NCBI RefSeq assembly: GCF_051014685.1
Contig: NC_135060.1
Span: 1-64,000 of the forward strand
Source of the DNA: Ptiloglossa arizonensis
Taxonomy: Eukaryota; Arthropoda; Insecta; Hymenoptera; Colletidae
Reading direction: 5' to 3'
DNA: 64,000 nucleotides
Part shown: positions 49,101-60,025 of the stretch, piece after piece
Layout: every line of letters begins with the position of its first letter
How positions within the stretch are numbered: the first letter of the stretch is position 1
The notes under the pieces: generated by a model
What the model was told of the DNA's origin: nothing
What the model saw: the letters and a program-made list of their open reading frames with translations, nothing else
The model's database searches: none
Made by a program: the position numbers and the translations under genes

Positions 49101-49124
49101 TCATCTATATCTAAAGCTACATGA
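46118..49124 (+). CDS. DAXX-like histone H3.3 chaperone
   Basis: Four exons: 46118-46174, 46361-47531, 47603-48391, 48481-49124; 886 residues (human DAXX 740). The N-terminus EIICISSDDDEE is a SUMO-interacting motif like human IIVLDDDDED. A four-helix-bundle-like region lies at about 125-205 (ISLCLQKDRSEDM to LFVYISEVMNEMK). The histone-binding domain is at about 265-480: VLEESEINFDDENNSSYIKL, LYNKLCEC, IFPDYSDILQCV, then DDPALKDPQLAEKL, matching human blocks in order. An acidic Asp/Glu stretch follows. A second SIM-like IVDLT is at about 730-734, but the C-terminal IIVLSDSD of human DAXX is absent. DAXX, with ATRX, deposits H3.3 at heterochromatin and telomeres and is SUMO-regulated. The gene is related to Drosophila Daxx-like protein. 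It is convergent with the formamidase gene. Confidence 0.88.
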
Positions 49125-49282
49125 CTCGAACAAAAGCAAAACACAGTTCATCTAGATCATTGTTATGTAAAATCATTAACAAATGACAGATGACCAACCA
49201 ACTGTAGTAGATAAACTAATAATTTTTTACACACGATTTAAAATTTAACAACACTGTATCGGTACATTAATATGTTACACTT

Positions 49283-49288
49283 AATAAA
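49283..49288 (+). promoter_or_regulatory. Probable poly(A) signal of the DAXX-like gene
   Basis: AATAAA 158 bp beyond the stop codon, before the convergent formamidase stop at 49403. Confidence 0.5.
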
Positions 49289-49402
49289 TTTTTTATGAAT
49301 ACCGAAGTATAATACAATTTTTATACGTCAAATATTATTTATAAATTTTTCTTGTTAAAGCTGTACGTCTCGATGTTATTTCATTGTAACTCTCTGTCCC
49401 TG

Positions 49403-51103
49403 TTATTCGGAAGACATATTGTCCAGTATCACTTTAGTCAGAAGAAAGTTTGTATCCGTGAGCCTTTCCACGATATCGAAGTGATCGACATTTTCTCGAA
49501 GCAAAATATATTGAACATTATCCACTATTGTAACAAGTTTCTAGAATAAGAAAGAGGAAGATGAATAATTTTCAATTAGAAAAAGAACGAGTGGGAAAGA
49601 TCACGATGCGGGCAGATTAGCGCGAATACCTGGGCGTAGTTACGCGATTCGTTGATGAACTCTGGAGTATCGCATTCTCCGTCGGCCACAATAACTTTCA
49701 ATCCTTGAATCGGTTTACTCTTTGTAGTGTCGATAGTGCTAAAACTGTACGCGTCGATTTCATCTCTAAACATGTAAAAATGAAACTTACAATAAACGAA
49801 GTATAGTATTAATTATGGTCTATAAATGTAGATAATTCATAAAAGAACACAGAGACTAACTTGGTAAGCTTCAGAGGGGCAATAATAGTAGTATCGAGTA
49901 GGTGTTTCAAGTTAAAAATACCGCCAATTAAGACGATACCTTTCAACAGATTGAAGTAACTTCGTTCCGTCATTTCGTCTTGCCATAACTCATCGTGTAA
50001 AATACTCGCCGCCAAATGTGCACCGGCACTATGGCCGACAATCCAAACGTTTCTACGTGAATTCATCCGTTTCGTTATTATATCGCGAAACAATTAAAGC
50101 GATCGTTATTTAAATTGTTAGGAAAATATTAGGAATGTATGCGTACCGACTTCCATAACTTGAAGCAGATTTCAATATCTCTTCAATCGCCAATTTTATC
50201 TGTGATATTATATCTTCAAGTTTAACTGAACGAACAACAGTATACAAATAAATTAATATATTCGTCAAACTACTCGCTATGAAGTACGATATGGTTTATA
50301 TAATATATAAATGTCATATGTAAAAATAAACAAAATAGATGAAAAGTCATAGAGTTTACCATGCGGACATAAATCGTAGCCAACTGTTACAACTTTAATT
50401 CCTTTGGCAACAAAACCGGGTACCGCAAACGTAGCTAGATCTTTACTACCTTCTTGCCAATATCCACCGTGAATGAATACCAATATCGGAGCGTCTGTAA
50501 CAAGTGGAATGCCATTGATATTTTACATTCGACCGAGCGAAATAATATACACCGCGGTGGCGCGACTGTTTCGAGCAAAACGACCGTTTTATCGTTACAA
50601 ACGTAAGTACTTATTACACGTCGATAGTAAATACGACCGCTAATCGGTCTTATTATATTTATTATAGTTATTGGTAAAACGATCATTTAAGATCTGGTAC
50701 AAGTTACTAGATCTAATCAATTTAATTATAAAAAAGAAAATATATTTACGCGTGCACCTTTGGGTAAGTCGGTTCCATACACATCGTATTTAGTTCGATC
50801 TGTAGTTCCATATGGAACATCGAGTTCGCATTTCAATGTTTCACGAGCGTTTCTTGTAACTGCAACAATAAGACATCGTTTTATTCCACCATTAAACAAT
50901 AGCACCATCCTGGACTCGTTGCTTACCTTCCGTAGCGAATTTGAAATAGTGTTCAGTTAATTCTACATGCCCAAATCTTTTGCTCCACATGCTCGGAGTA
51001 TAGTTTATTTCGTGATCCTGTGCACACAAATAGCGTAGTCTTTCGAGAAAATTTATAATTTTTTAAAAGAAATAATACCATCGATACGTACCGAAATCGA
51101 CAT
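49403..51103 (-). CDS. KFase: Kynurenine formamidase (arylformamidase)
   Basis: Eight minus-strand exons, 5' to 3': 51092-51103, 50927-51017, 50758-50859, 50360-50494, 50147-50225, 49861-50052, 49630-49765, 49403-49540; 294 residues (human AFMID 303). Alpha/beta-hydrolase features: INYTPSMWSKRFG near the N-terminus, DVPYGTTDRTKYDVY, the oxyanion-hole HGGYW (His77-Trp81), nucleophile Ser148 in GHSAGAHLA, Asp235 in CDTPEF, and His269 in NVDHFDIVE. It hydrolyses N-formylkynurenine to kynurenine in tryptophan degradation (and ommochrome synthesis), in the cytosol. The first exon codes for only MSIS; a different first exon is possible. The exon 6 acceptor (TTCACGTAG) has a weak pyrimidine tract but is required, since an in-frame stop lies just upstream. 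Confidence 0.93.
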
Positions 51104-53294
51104 TTTTTACCGTTAAAATAAGGATGTCGCTCTTCGAGTAGCGCTTCTTCGATAGCGATAGCTGCACTCTATCCGAGATATTGAACAATGTTTCGAAACG
51201 ACACACGTTACACTTGGGAGCGTGAAACGGTATTAACCGCGAATCGTTTCTCTCGTTACTTTACATTCGATATGAATCCTGAAACGTATTATTGAACAAT
51301 ATAATATTACTTTTTTATATGTATGTGTGTGTATAGAGAGAGAGAGAGAGAGAGAGAAAGTGGTTACCATTACGTACCACCGCACCGCGCGAACGACCAA
51401 CTCAACGTATACCGACAAATGTCTCCCCGTTTTCAGACTTTCCAACGGAGGTATAGAGTATGGCTGGTACGCTGTACAGTTTTACACGTTGAAGCTTTAC
51501 AATTTCAAATTCCAACGGAAAAAGAAAATGTCGCGTTAAACTGCGGATATCTTCGTCCAATTCGATAGACGACTTTTACGCTCGCGCTATCAGCGAAAAG
51601 AACGATTTATCATTATAAACACGCGAAACATAAAGTTAGGTACACGGCTATTACGTAACACAGTGTACCGGTTAACGTATCAAATGTTCCATTTAGATCG
51701 AACGCTCCTGTTTCCAAATAATCACTCGTGTTGAAATATTTATTGCGTTTCGAGTCGGTCGATTCCAATCGCTCGAAAACCGAGAAAAATGAAATAAAGT
51801 AATCGACTCGACGCGTTGTAATTACTTTTTAAGTAAAGTCAGCCTCGGCATAGCACCGTAAAGGGTGAAATATATCTGTTCGAAATATACACGGCCTATC
51901 GCAAGTCCGTGGAGAAGGTAGCGAGAATAGGCTACGATGCTCGGAGAGATTGAAAACCAGAAAAACCGGTCCCTTCCTTTTGGCCCCACTCTTCCGCAAC
52001 GTGCCACCATTCTCTATGGAGAAGTCACAGGTAGGTCCACAGCAGCTGATGTATCGAGTATCGTGCCACGTCGACGCCTACCCACAGACCGCAGGTAAGA
52101 GAAACCTTTTCCAGTCAAAAATTCGTCGGTTCGAGGGATACTTTTTCAAGAGAGCCGAGTAACGCACGATAAACCCAAGCAGAGGAGATTATCGACGTCA
52201 GCATTCCACGATCGTCGAACTTCATGCTCGAAATTGACATTGGATGTATAATACAATGGTAGAGATACTCGATACTCGATACAACGATCCGTTTCTATAT
52301 GGAGAACACCCGACGGGATGGGACATCGTCATCGTCGTACCGTTAACGAAACGATACTAACTTTATGCGCCAGATACAGAAAGCTAAAATGATTTTATCA
52401 ATTCATATTTCGTACGAGTATCTTTCACGCTCGCCTTGATGGCCTTTCTCAGTTTACACATTTTGCAACCGGTTCTCGCTTGCATACTGGGTTAATTTAT
52501 TTGACCCGCCGACTACGCTCGTTTCCAATTAGTTTCCACGGCATTAAGCACGTATGCATCTTTCGTGCATATTTTGCCTTAGACGATATTTAGGATACTC
52601 TTTGTCGAATCGTGCTATCGATGCGACGAAGAATTTTTCGCCAATCTTCGACGAACGGACAAACTCGTGCCGAGTCGTCCTAGATTGTAGACGCGAAACA
52701 CATTACTATAATCACGATGAATATTCCCACGCGTAACGGCATTCCTTTCTCAGCCAGAAACTAAACATCCACGAGCAACTTGAACAGCAAGAGAAAGTGC
52801 TGTCAAAAAAAAGGCCACTTGTATTTTTCGAATTGGAAAGTCGAAACGGTCGTTCTTGTCGTTGAAACGACTCAAGTGGAGTAGGAGACGGAGAACCTTT
52901 TTCCGTTGGTTCCCTGGAAGCACGGAGACGCCGTTCGAATACTTTCGATGGACAAAATATTCTCGTTATCATCGAACCTGTTTGACCCTGGCTGGCCAGT
53001 TCTACCTTCGGACAGTGTGAACGATACCTAAAAGTATGCATAGCTACGTATACCGTTAATATATTCTTCGCGAGATATTGTGCGCAAACGATGTTAGTTA
53101 TTTTCTTTGTTAACCGCTTACATTTGTATAATCGCGGTTCGATATATAGTAGCTCACGGAACCTTGCAACGTGAGTAATTCCAAGTATTTGTAATTATAA
53201 TCGATTTCTTCTAACGCATATCGCAATATTGTCGCGACCGGAGCGATTTAAAAATAAAAGGTATTCGATGAAATTTCGAAAATTTGACGAGAAC
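51104..53294. other. Intergenic region, formamidase upstream flank
   Basis: About 2.2 kb, less AT-rich than the region to the left. It contains a GA microsatellite and many short frames without family features (for example 51950-52162 plus, 52712-53041 minus). No gene recognised. Confidence 0.5.
51335..51357. repeat. (GA)n microsatellite
   Basis: About 11 AG dinucleotides directly after a short GT/TA-rich stretch (GTATGTGTGTGTAT). Confidence 0.95.
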
Positions 53295-53306
53295 AAAAAA
53301 AAAAAA
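53295..53306 (-). terminator. Pol III terminator of tRNA-Arg
   Basis: T12 on the minus strand, beginning 7 nt after the tRNA 3' end. Confidence 0.8.
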
Positions 53307-53313
53307 TTGTAAA

Positions 53314-53386
53314 CGATCCTGCCAGGATTCGAACCTGGAATCTTCTGATCCGTAGTCAGACGCGTTATCCGTTGCGCCACAGGACC
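53314..53386 (-). tRNA. tRNA-Arg(ACG)
   Basis: The minus strand gives a 73-nt cloverleaf. Acceptor GGTCCTG pairs with CAGGATC, with G73 as discriminator. The A box is TGGCGCAACGGA. The anticodon arm is TCTGA-CTACGGA-TCAGA with anticodon ACG, and the B box is GGTTCGAATCC. No intron. It is nearly identical to the canonical insect tRNA-Arg(ACG), which reads CGN after A-to-I editing of position 34. Confidence 0.97.
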
Positions 53387-55235
53387 GACGTTAAACATCG
53401 TCTTTCTATAAAAAGATATCTTACCGATCGTATCATTGGTTGTAATTAGAGCTACCGTACAATACAATCTGTTGTAAAGTCACATAATAATAAATAATAA
53501 GTTGCCACGAGACAAAGATATCGATTTCAATGTTTCTTTTCACATTTTCTCACACGCTTGATTTCAATATCGATTCAATCATCTCGTGACAATAAATCGC
53601 GGATAACAATAGGATACGGTAACACTAATTCTCAAAACGATTTAAATAGAACGCAACGTCGAATTTCTATTCGTAAGGCATAAGCGAAAAGCTAAGCGAA
53701 GATGATAGCATATGTTTGAAATATGTATACGTATCAATCTTCAAAGTATGTAATGGAGATCGAGAAAAGGTAGCAATTATTTATTAGCGATGATCGCTGT
53801 TCACCGCAATATCAATCTAGACCGGTGTAAAATTTCACACGCGGAACGATATGAAAAGCTTGGCATTTGTAATACGAAACACGTGGTCTGTATATCGTGC
53901 AGTATTTCGTGCCATTTATTTCGATTAAATTTTAGATTCTCTTATTGCCTTTTTGAGGAAAATTATAACAGATTTTATCGAGGAACTGTAGTAGAGAAAT
54001 TGCAACCGAGTTGTATTTGAATATATCGCTTTACGGTATATTTGATTTAAACACACTCGTTTCGTATAGCAAAATGTTTTTTCGTCCTGTCCCCGTTTAT
54101 TTCATAAAAACAGGATCAATTGATAGAGATTCTAGTAAACATTGAGCATAGATTAAATGATACAGGATGGGAGACTAGATAAGTAGGTTACGATGATCGG
54201 TAAAGAAGTAAACTATAATTTTCAGCTCAGTGTCGTTGTCCTATCATAAAACTATACGGTATTTAAACGCGTTTGCTAACGAACAACTGAAATTCAAAGC
54301 AGACCGAGTGTTTTCAGTTTGCAAGAGAGGTTTCGAATCTTTAGAGATAGGAAATAGATTTCTCCTTAACTTCAAATTTATACAGTTATGTCTTAAAAGT
54401 ATATTTGGTGTTCCGTTTTCGCAAATTCGTGCAACATTGTACACGAGAAAACCGTGAATCTTTTTCGACCACGCATGCGTACCGAGCAGCGAGACCTGAA
54501 CCGATAATAGCCGAATTCGGTCGACCTCGCACGAACAACCTAACTTACCTGTGATCCAGAGTCGACGCGCCGGTTAAGCGACGAAAAGTGGGGTTAGGTT
54601 CTAGTAGAGGGACGAGGGAGACGAGTTTTCTCGGTGTCATAAGTGGGGATAGAATCTCAGTGTGCAGCAGAAGCAAATCTATAGTTCTTCGTCCCCAGCC
54701 AAGCTGTGTACGACCCGAGGGAGTGAAACAGAGAAGACGCGAAGAAGAGAAAGAGAGAGGGAAGGAGTTATCGGCGGAGAAGCTAGACAGAGAGAAAAGC
54801 AGAAGGGAACAGCTCGTGGAACGGCATGTCCTCGCGTGCTCGTGTCGTACAACGTATCTGAACGCAGCCATTACGACAGACCGCTCTCGGTGACGCTTGC
54901 CGCAGTAGACCCGTGCTCACGCGCGCAGTGATCGTGGAACGATCGGAACGGGATACACGTGTTTTTCGGGAATTCGAAGGAGAATTCGTTGGCCGAAATT
55001 TTTAGTGAAAGAAAAGGTTGCAACGAAAAAGAATATCGATAACCGTGTAAAAGAATTTTGAAAGTTGTTTGTTTTTGTGCGTGTTCGACGGACAAGCGAC
55101 ACTTCTTGACGCGCGGCGTCACGTCGCGCGGACGTTGATAATCCCGGGAGTTCGGTTCAATTATTACATTCTTGCGATCATAAAAATTGTTATTTTTTTG
55201 AATAACACAGTCCAAGAAACAGAAGAAGATCGACA
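53387..55235. other. Upstream region and 5' leader of innexin 2
   Basis: 53.4-54.5 kb is unremarkable intergenic sequence. From about 54480 to 55150 the sequence becomes CpG- and purine-rich, as expected for a promoter and leader. A TCAGT initiator-like motif sits at 54657-54661 and GGGGTTAGGTTC at about 54591. No upstream coding exon was found. The leader appears continuous to the ATG, but a 5' intron cannot be excluded. Confidence 0.45.
54657..54661 (+). promoter_or_regulatory. Possible initiator (TCAGT) for innexin 2
   Basis: An arthropod-type initiator word in GC/purine-rich sequence, 575 bp before the start codon. Chance occurrence is quite possible. Confidence 0.2.
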
Positions 55236-56312
55236 ATGTTTGACGTATTCGGATCAGTGAAGGGACTGCTGAAGCTCGATGCAGTATGCATCGACAACAA
55301 CGTGTTCCGGTTACATTACAAAGCGACGGTGATCATATTAATTGCCTTTTCGTTATTGGTTACGTCAAGACAATACATCGGGGACCCAATAGACTGTATT
55401 GTGGACGAGATACCGCTTCACGTGATGGACACATATTGCTGGATTTATTCGACGTTCACGATTCCCGATCGAACCGGCATCGTCGGCAAGGACCTGGTGC
55501 AACCGGGTGTAGCGTCCCACGTCGAAGGCGAGGACGAGATCAAATACCATAAATATTACCAGTGGGTGTGTTTCACGCTCTTCTTCCAGGCGATATTATT
55601 CTATGTGCCACGGTATCTATGGAAGACCTGGGAAGGCGGTAGAATCAAGATGCTGGTTTTGGACTTGAACTGTCCGGTGATGAGCGAAGAGTGCAAAGTC
55701 GAGAGGAAGAAACTCTTGGTCGATTATTTCGCGACCAATTTGCACTCGCAAAACTTTTACGCGTTCCGATTTTTCTTCTGCGAGATGCTGAACTTTGTTA
55801 ACGTGGTTGGCCAGATCTATTTCATGGACTTTTTCTTGGATGGGGAGTTTACGACTTACGGATCGGACGTGGTAAAATTCACGGAAATGGAACCGGAGGA
55901 GAGAATCGACCCAATGTCTCGAGTCTTTCCAAAGGTCACAAAATGCACCTTCCACAAATATGGTGCCTCCGGTACGGTGCAGAAATTCGACGGACTCTGC
56001 GTGTTACCGTTGAATATCGTCAACGAGAAGATTTACGTGTTCCTTTGGTTTTGGTTCATTATTTTGTCGGTGTTGAGCGGCCTAACCCTTGCCTATCGTG
56101 CCGCGGTCGTTGCGGGCCCGAAACTTCGCACGGTGCTGCTGCGTGCCCGTTCGCGTCTCTCGCCTCTCGAAGATATTAAAAAGATCTCCGAAAAGTGCCA
56201 GATCGGCGACTGGTTCGTTCTTTATCAGCTCGGGAAGAATATAGACCCGGTGATGTACAAGCAGCTCGTCTCGGATCTGATCACGAAGCTAGAGGGCAAA
56301 GAATCCGTCTAG
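55236..56312 (+). CDS. Inx2: Innexin 2, gap-junction channel subunit
   Basis: A single uninterrupted coding exon of 358 residues (Drosophila Inx2 367). The N-terminus MFDVFGSVKGLLKLD is nearly invariant among Inx2 proteins. Four membrane segments are at about 28-45, 107-125, 178-200 and 266-290. The innexin signature YYQWV is at 107-111 and FYVPRYLWK follows. Two extracellular loops each carry two cysteines (Cys54/Cys68 and Cys237/Cys255). VNEKIYVFLWFWFIILS precedes the cytoplasmic C-terminus GDWFVLYQLGKNIDP. Inx2 forms homomeric or heteromeric channels in epithelia, gut and germline-soma contacts. Codon use is GC-richer than in the genes to the left. An intronless coding region is common for this gene in insects. 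Confidence 0.98.
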   Translation: MFDVFGSVKGLLKLDAVCIDNNVFRLHYKATVIILIAFSLLVTSRQYIGDPIDCIVDEIPLHVMDTYCWIYSTFTIPDRTGIVGKDLVQPGVASHVEGEDEIKYHKYYQWVCFTLFFQAILFYVPRYLWKTWEGGRIKMLVLDLNCPVMSEECKVERKKLLVDYFATNLHSQNFYAFRFFFCEMLNFVNVVGQIYFMDFFLDGEFTTYGSDVVKFTEMEPEERIDPMSRVFPKVTKCTFHKYGASGTVQKFDGLCVLPLNIVNEKIYVFLWFWFIILSVLSGLTLAYRAAVVAGPKLRTVLLRARSRLSPLEDIKKISEKCQIGDWFVLYQLGKNIDPVMYKQLVSDLITKLEGKESV

Positions 56313-58760
56313 TTCCGATTATTTGTATCCATGTCTTTTTTTTTTTTTTTTTAACTGTTCTTGCTTATTTACTTCGATCCTTACTTTGATTAATCGAATG
56401 GAACGTACAGTCTGTCTCACGAGAACGTGTCGGTGATATCTTTATAAATATAAATTTATTTGTAAAAAGCTTTATGTGGATCTAAAATCTTCTTCGTTAA
56501 CAATTATAACTCGATAGGGTGTCGGCGGTGTGCTTTTTACCAGTTTTTCAAACTGAGACACGTAGCGACCTCCGTATTATCGAATACGATTAAAAGACCC
56601 CTTTGATTCAATTTTAATTTTTTTTTTTTTTTTTTTTGTATTCAAATTGTCGAATATGCATCTTTATTGGACGTTTTACATTCTTTTGTATTATTGGCCC
56701 ACCATGAACAAGCTGAGCGTATCTAATAGGACACCAGGTCCAAAAGAAAGATTCATTACTGAACAATGTATTATTCCAGTCGCGATTTATATTTTTATGA
56801 GTCCGTGCCAACCGACTTTCGATGTGTTTTGTGTTTTTTTTTTTTTTTTTTTTTTTTTTAAGTAACAATTTGGACGTTGCGATACGTCATTTGACTTCAT
56901 GATTTTTCAAACGATGTTTCGGTGCTCCGTACCGATGTTTACATCCTTTTCTGCCAAAAATGATTGTCCTCTCCGCAACGAAAGTGTCGGATTTTTCGCA
57001 AAAAAAGTCGAATAATCATTTTATCTTCCCTGGTGTCGTTTTCTCGTTTCAAACCGTGATTTGAAAGGTCGTAGCTATTTTTTTTTTTTTTTTTTTGTTT
57101 CTTTCCACCTCGTGTTCTACCCACTTCTCAACCAACTGTGGCGACTTATGCAAGGATTTAGCTACATTTAAAAAACTCATTTTCGACTCTTTTGGGCGAC
57201 GATCCAGGTGAATCGAATTTTGTTCTTTTCAGTGATACAAACGAATACGAGGAAATTTTAATTAACGCGTAATCGAAAAGACTGTATAAATTTCGATCGT
57301 CACCATCGTCCCTTTCATTGGATTAAAATTTTTGTATACGTAGCCGAGTGAAACAGACTGTATACTGCCGCGTAGTTTTGAAGATTGAGAGGCGGTTTCG
57401 TTGGTTGCTGCGATTTAGATATACGCATTCCATATTTTTTGAAAATTTTAATCGTCCACGGAGCGTACAACGAACCGCGTCTCTCAATTGTAGACGAGTA
57501 TTAATCGATGAAGCTGTAGAAAGGCATCGAGTGAATCGATCGAAAAATTAATATCATTTTTAGTCGAGCTATACTCATCCATTCCCTTTCATATTTCGCC
57601 TTCTTACGCAACCACATGCTTCCTAACGATAGCTAGAGATCGCGGATACATTCTGATATTTGAACCTTCTCTTCCCCTCGTCTTGCGATTTCTTCGAATC
57701 CTCTCACTTCAGGTTCGTTCGTAGATTTTTCTTTTACTTAAAAAAAAAAATAAAAAAAAAAAATAAAAAAGAATACCCGTTATATTTCTTCGTGACTAAA
57801 TCCGATTTAGACGGTGTACGTAAGGAGTGATAGTGCCAAACATGTGCACAAAGATTTATTTCAAGATATCGAGTAAGGTAAAGATAAACGGATAGCGCGG
57901 ATTGCCGGCATTTATTTTTCTAACGCCGTAATTTTTATATCAATGAAAAATACAATTCTTTACCGTTTGATATCTTTGGGTAAATCTGAAAGCATCGACG
58001 GCAGCAACGACGAGGAGACATCTGTGAAAGAGCTTAGTATTAAATTCCTCTGAAGACTTTGGAGGCCTTCGTAGACTCTGACTGTGTGATAAAATGGGGG
58101 ACGACGTTCATTTACTTAGCTATTCTCCTTTCCTCGCCTTTTTTTCCCATTTTGTAAAGCATTTCTGTTTTCCTCTCCTCGTTATCATCCATACTCCTAC
58201 AATTGTTTCGCTCGTAGATAATGAACGCGAAGGATCCAAGTCGAGTGATAGGTCTGTTATAAAAATTGGTACGAATGGAACGATTTCGTGCCAGAATTTT
58301 ATAAAAAAAAAAAAAAAAAAAAGGGAAAAAAAAGAAAGAAAAAAAGACAATCGCCTCTTCCCTGTTTGAAAATCGAACGCGTCGTTCTCCCAGAATCGTA
58401 ATTTCATTGCTTACCAGTTATTTTTTGTATCGTAAGCGTAGGAATACATTTGTATATTGTAGGCCGTCTTATGAAATAGAAAATATAAATTTATTAGAGA
58501 GAGAGAGAGACACGGATATATAGAATAAAATAAACGAGAAAACGGAGGATAAAGAGGTACAGAGCGCGAGAGAGAATGAGTGAATGTGATTGCGCGAGAG
58601 ATAGACAGGCAGGCAAATAGTTTTGAATGCTAAATTCTCTTATTCGTCTTTGCTGAGTATCTTCGCAACTTCAACGCACAATCATGTAAAATATTATATC
58701 GAGGGACCACGAAACGACAAAAAAGAATAAAAAGAAAACGATGGACACGTAAGTCTCTTT
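56313..58760 (+). other. Innexin 2 3' flank with long homopolymer tracts
   Basis: Probable long 3' untranslated region: plus-strand T tracts at 56336-56352, 56618-56637, 56834-56859 and 57078-57096, and an A tract at 58303-58322. AATAAA words at about 58523-58535 are followed by purine-rich sequence. A short GAGA repeat lies at about 58497-58511. Open frames here are homopolymer artefacts. Where the transcript ends is not determinable from sequence alone. Confidence 0.4.
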
Positions 58761-59986
58761 AACGCTATTGTGTTTTTGTATTATTTTCGTTTGAAATTTC
58801 TACCGATTTTCGTTATCGTCACGTTGTTGCACCATTCTGCGTGATAATTCCAGTCGAATTGTTGTCGTTCAATGGGCCACGGACACGAGCCGAAAATTCT
58901 AAACCATGTACCGCGTAAAGAGACTACGAAAAGACAATAAACGTTTAGTAATAAGAATTTGGACGAAACGCGTTTAGGTTCGTCGCGCGTTGCTATTTGC
59001 AATTATTCGCAAGAATTATTCTATGCTCAAAGTAAGACTGCCAAGTAATCGAGACACTCCATATCATCGTGATTCTTGTATTTTCTATCTATTTAGGATC
59101 GTACACGCGAATAGAATTTAGAACTTTTTTCAATTACACTTATTATAATATTTTTTGTTTTCTTTCCCCCTTGCTTTACTGCCAGTTTTCCTATCATTCG
59201 TAAGTATTCACGTAATATCGTAACCCCGTCGAAGGCGTTTGTTCCATGCCCAACTTTTTTTGTTTTTCTCTCTTTCTTTTTTTTGTTTTTTTTTTTTTTC
59301 TTTTTTCTTTTCACTTACAGCTATCGTAATTTTGTAGCCGATACGTATTTAATCCTTAGTTGAAAGAACCTCGAGGAGCCCGTGCTAACTGTTACGGTTC
59401 TCGGAAGCTTTTGTTCCAGCGTGTTAAAAAGATCACTTTTTACACAGGATCCACCGGGAGATACGGGATTAAAGGAAACCGACGTTTAGCCGAATATCTT
59501 CGGATATCCAGAATTTTTTCTTTATGTAATCGAATGTCCACCGCCGAGATGCGTGTCCTAAGGGCTATGATCTTAAACGATAAGTCCGTTGGCGAAAGCG
59601 AAAACTATAACCGAAGGAATGCACAAACTGCGAGTTTGCATTCGTAGATAGTGATAGCGTACCGTCGTGTCGGTGCGTTGTTCTGTTGAATTTTTACGCC
59701 GAATAGAAGGAACATTTATTATACGCGCGAACTGGTACCGTGCATTTGTTACAATGCCCGTACTTGCTCGCGATCGTAGAAGCGATAAGATACGAGAAAA
59801 AGTATATATATAAAAAAAAAAAAATTATGTATAATTATAACGATCCAGCTAGCTGAGAATTGCTGGAGGAACGAGTGATAATTGATTAGTAATGACAATT
59901 TATGCGTTATTTTTGCTGTATTAATATACTGTTCTTTACTCGTTGATACTCGTAGTTATTATTTACTAGAGAATATATACACACAG

Positions 59987-60025
59987 GCGCGTGCGTGTGC
60001 GTGTGCATGCGCGCGCGCGCGCGCG
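59987..60025. repeat. Alternating purine-pyrimidine tract (GC/GT)n
   Basis: 39 bp of strict G-C/G-T alternation with one CATGC step, ending in (GC)8G; the CA/TG-rich left flank continues for a few bases. Confidence 0.95.

Noticed and set aside
49352..49549. 65-codon plus-strand frame
   Set aside because: Antisense of the last formamidase exon, which carries the conserved catalytic-His segment on the minus strand.
54588..54931. Arg/Glu-rich plus-strand frames and a minus-strand frame in the innexin 2 leader
   Set aside because: Purine-rich leader sequence; overlapping frames on both strands, no domain features, and followed by a strong innexin start.
58094..58407. Lys-rich and Phe-rich frames around the A20 tract
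   Set aside because: Homopolymer artefacts in the innexin 2 3' flank.
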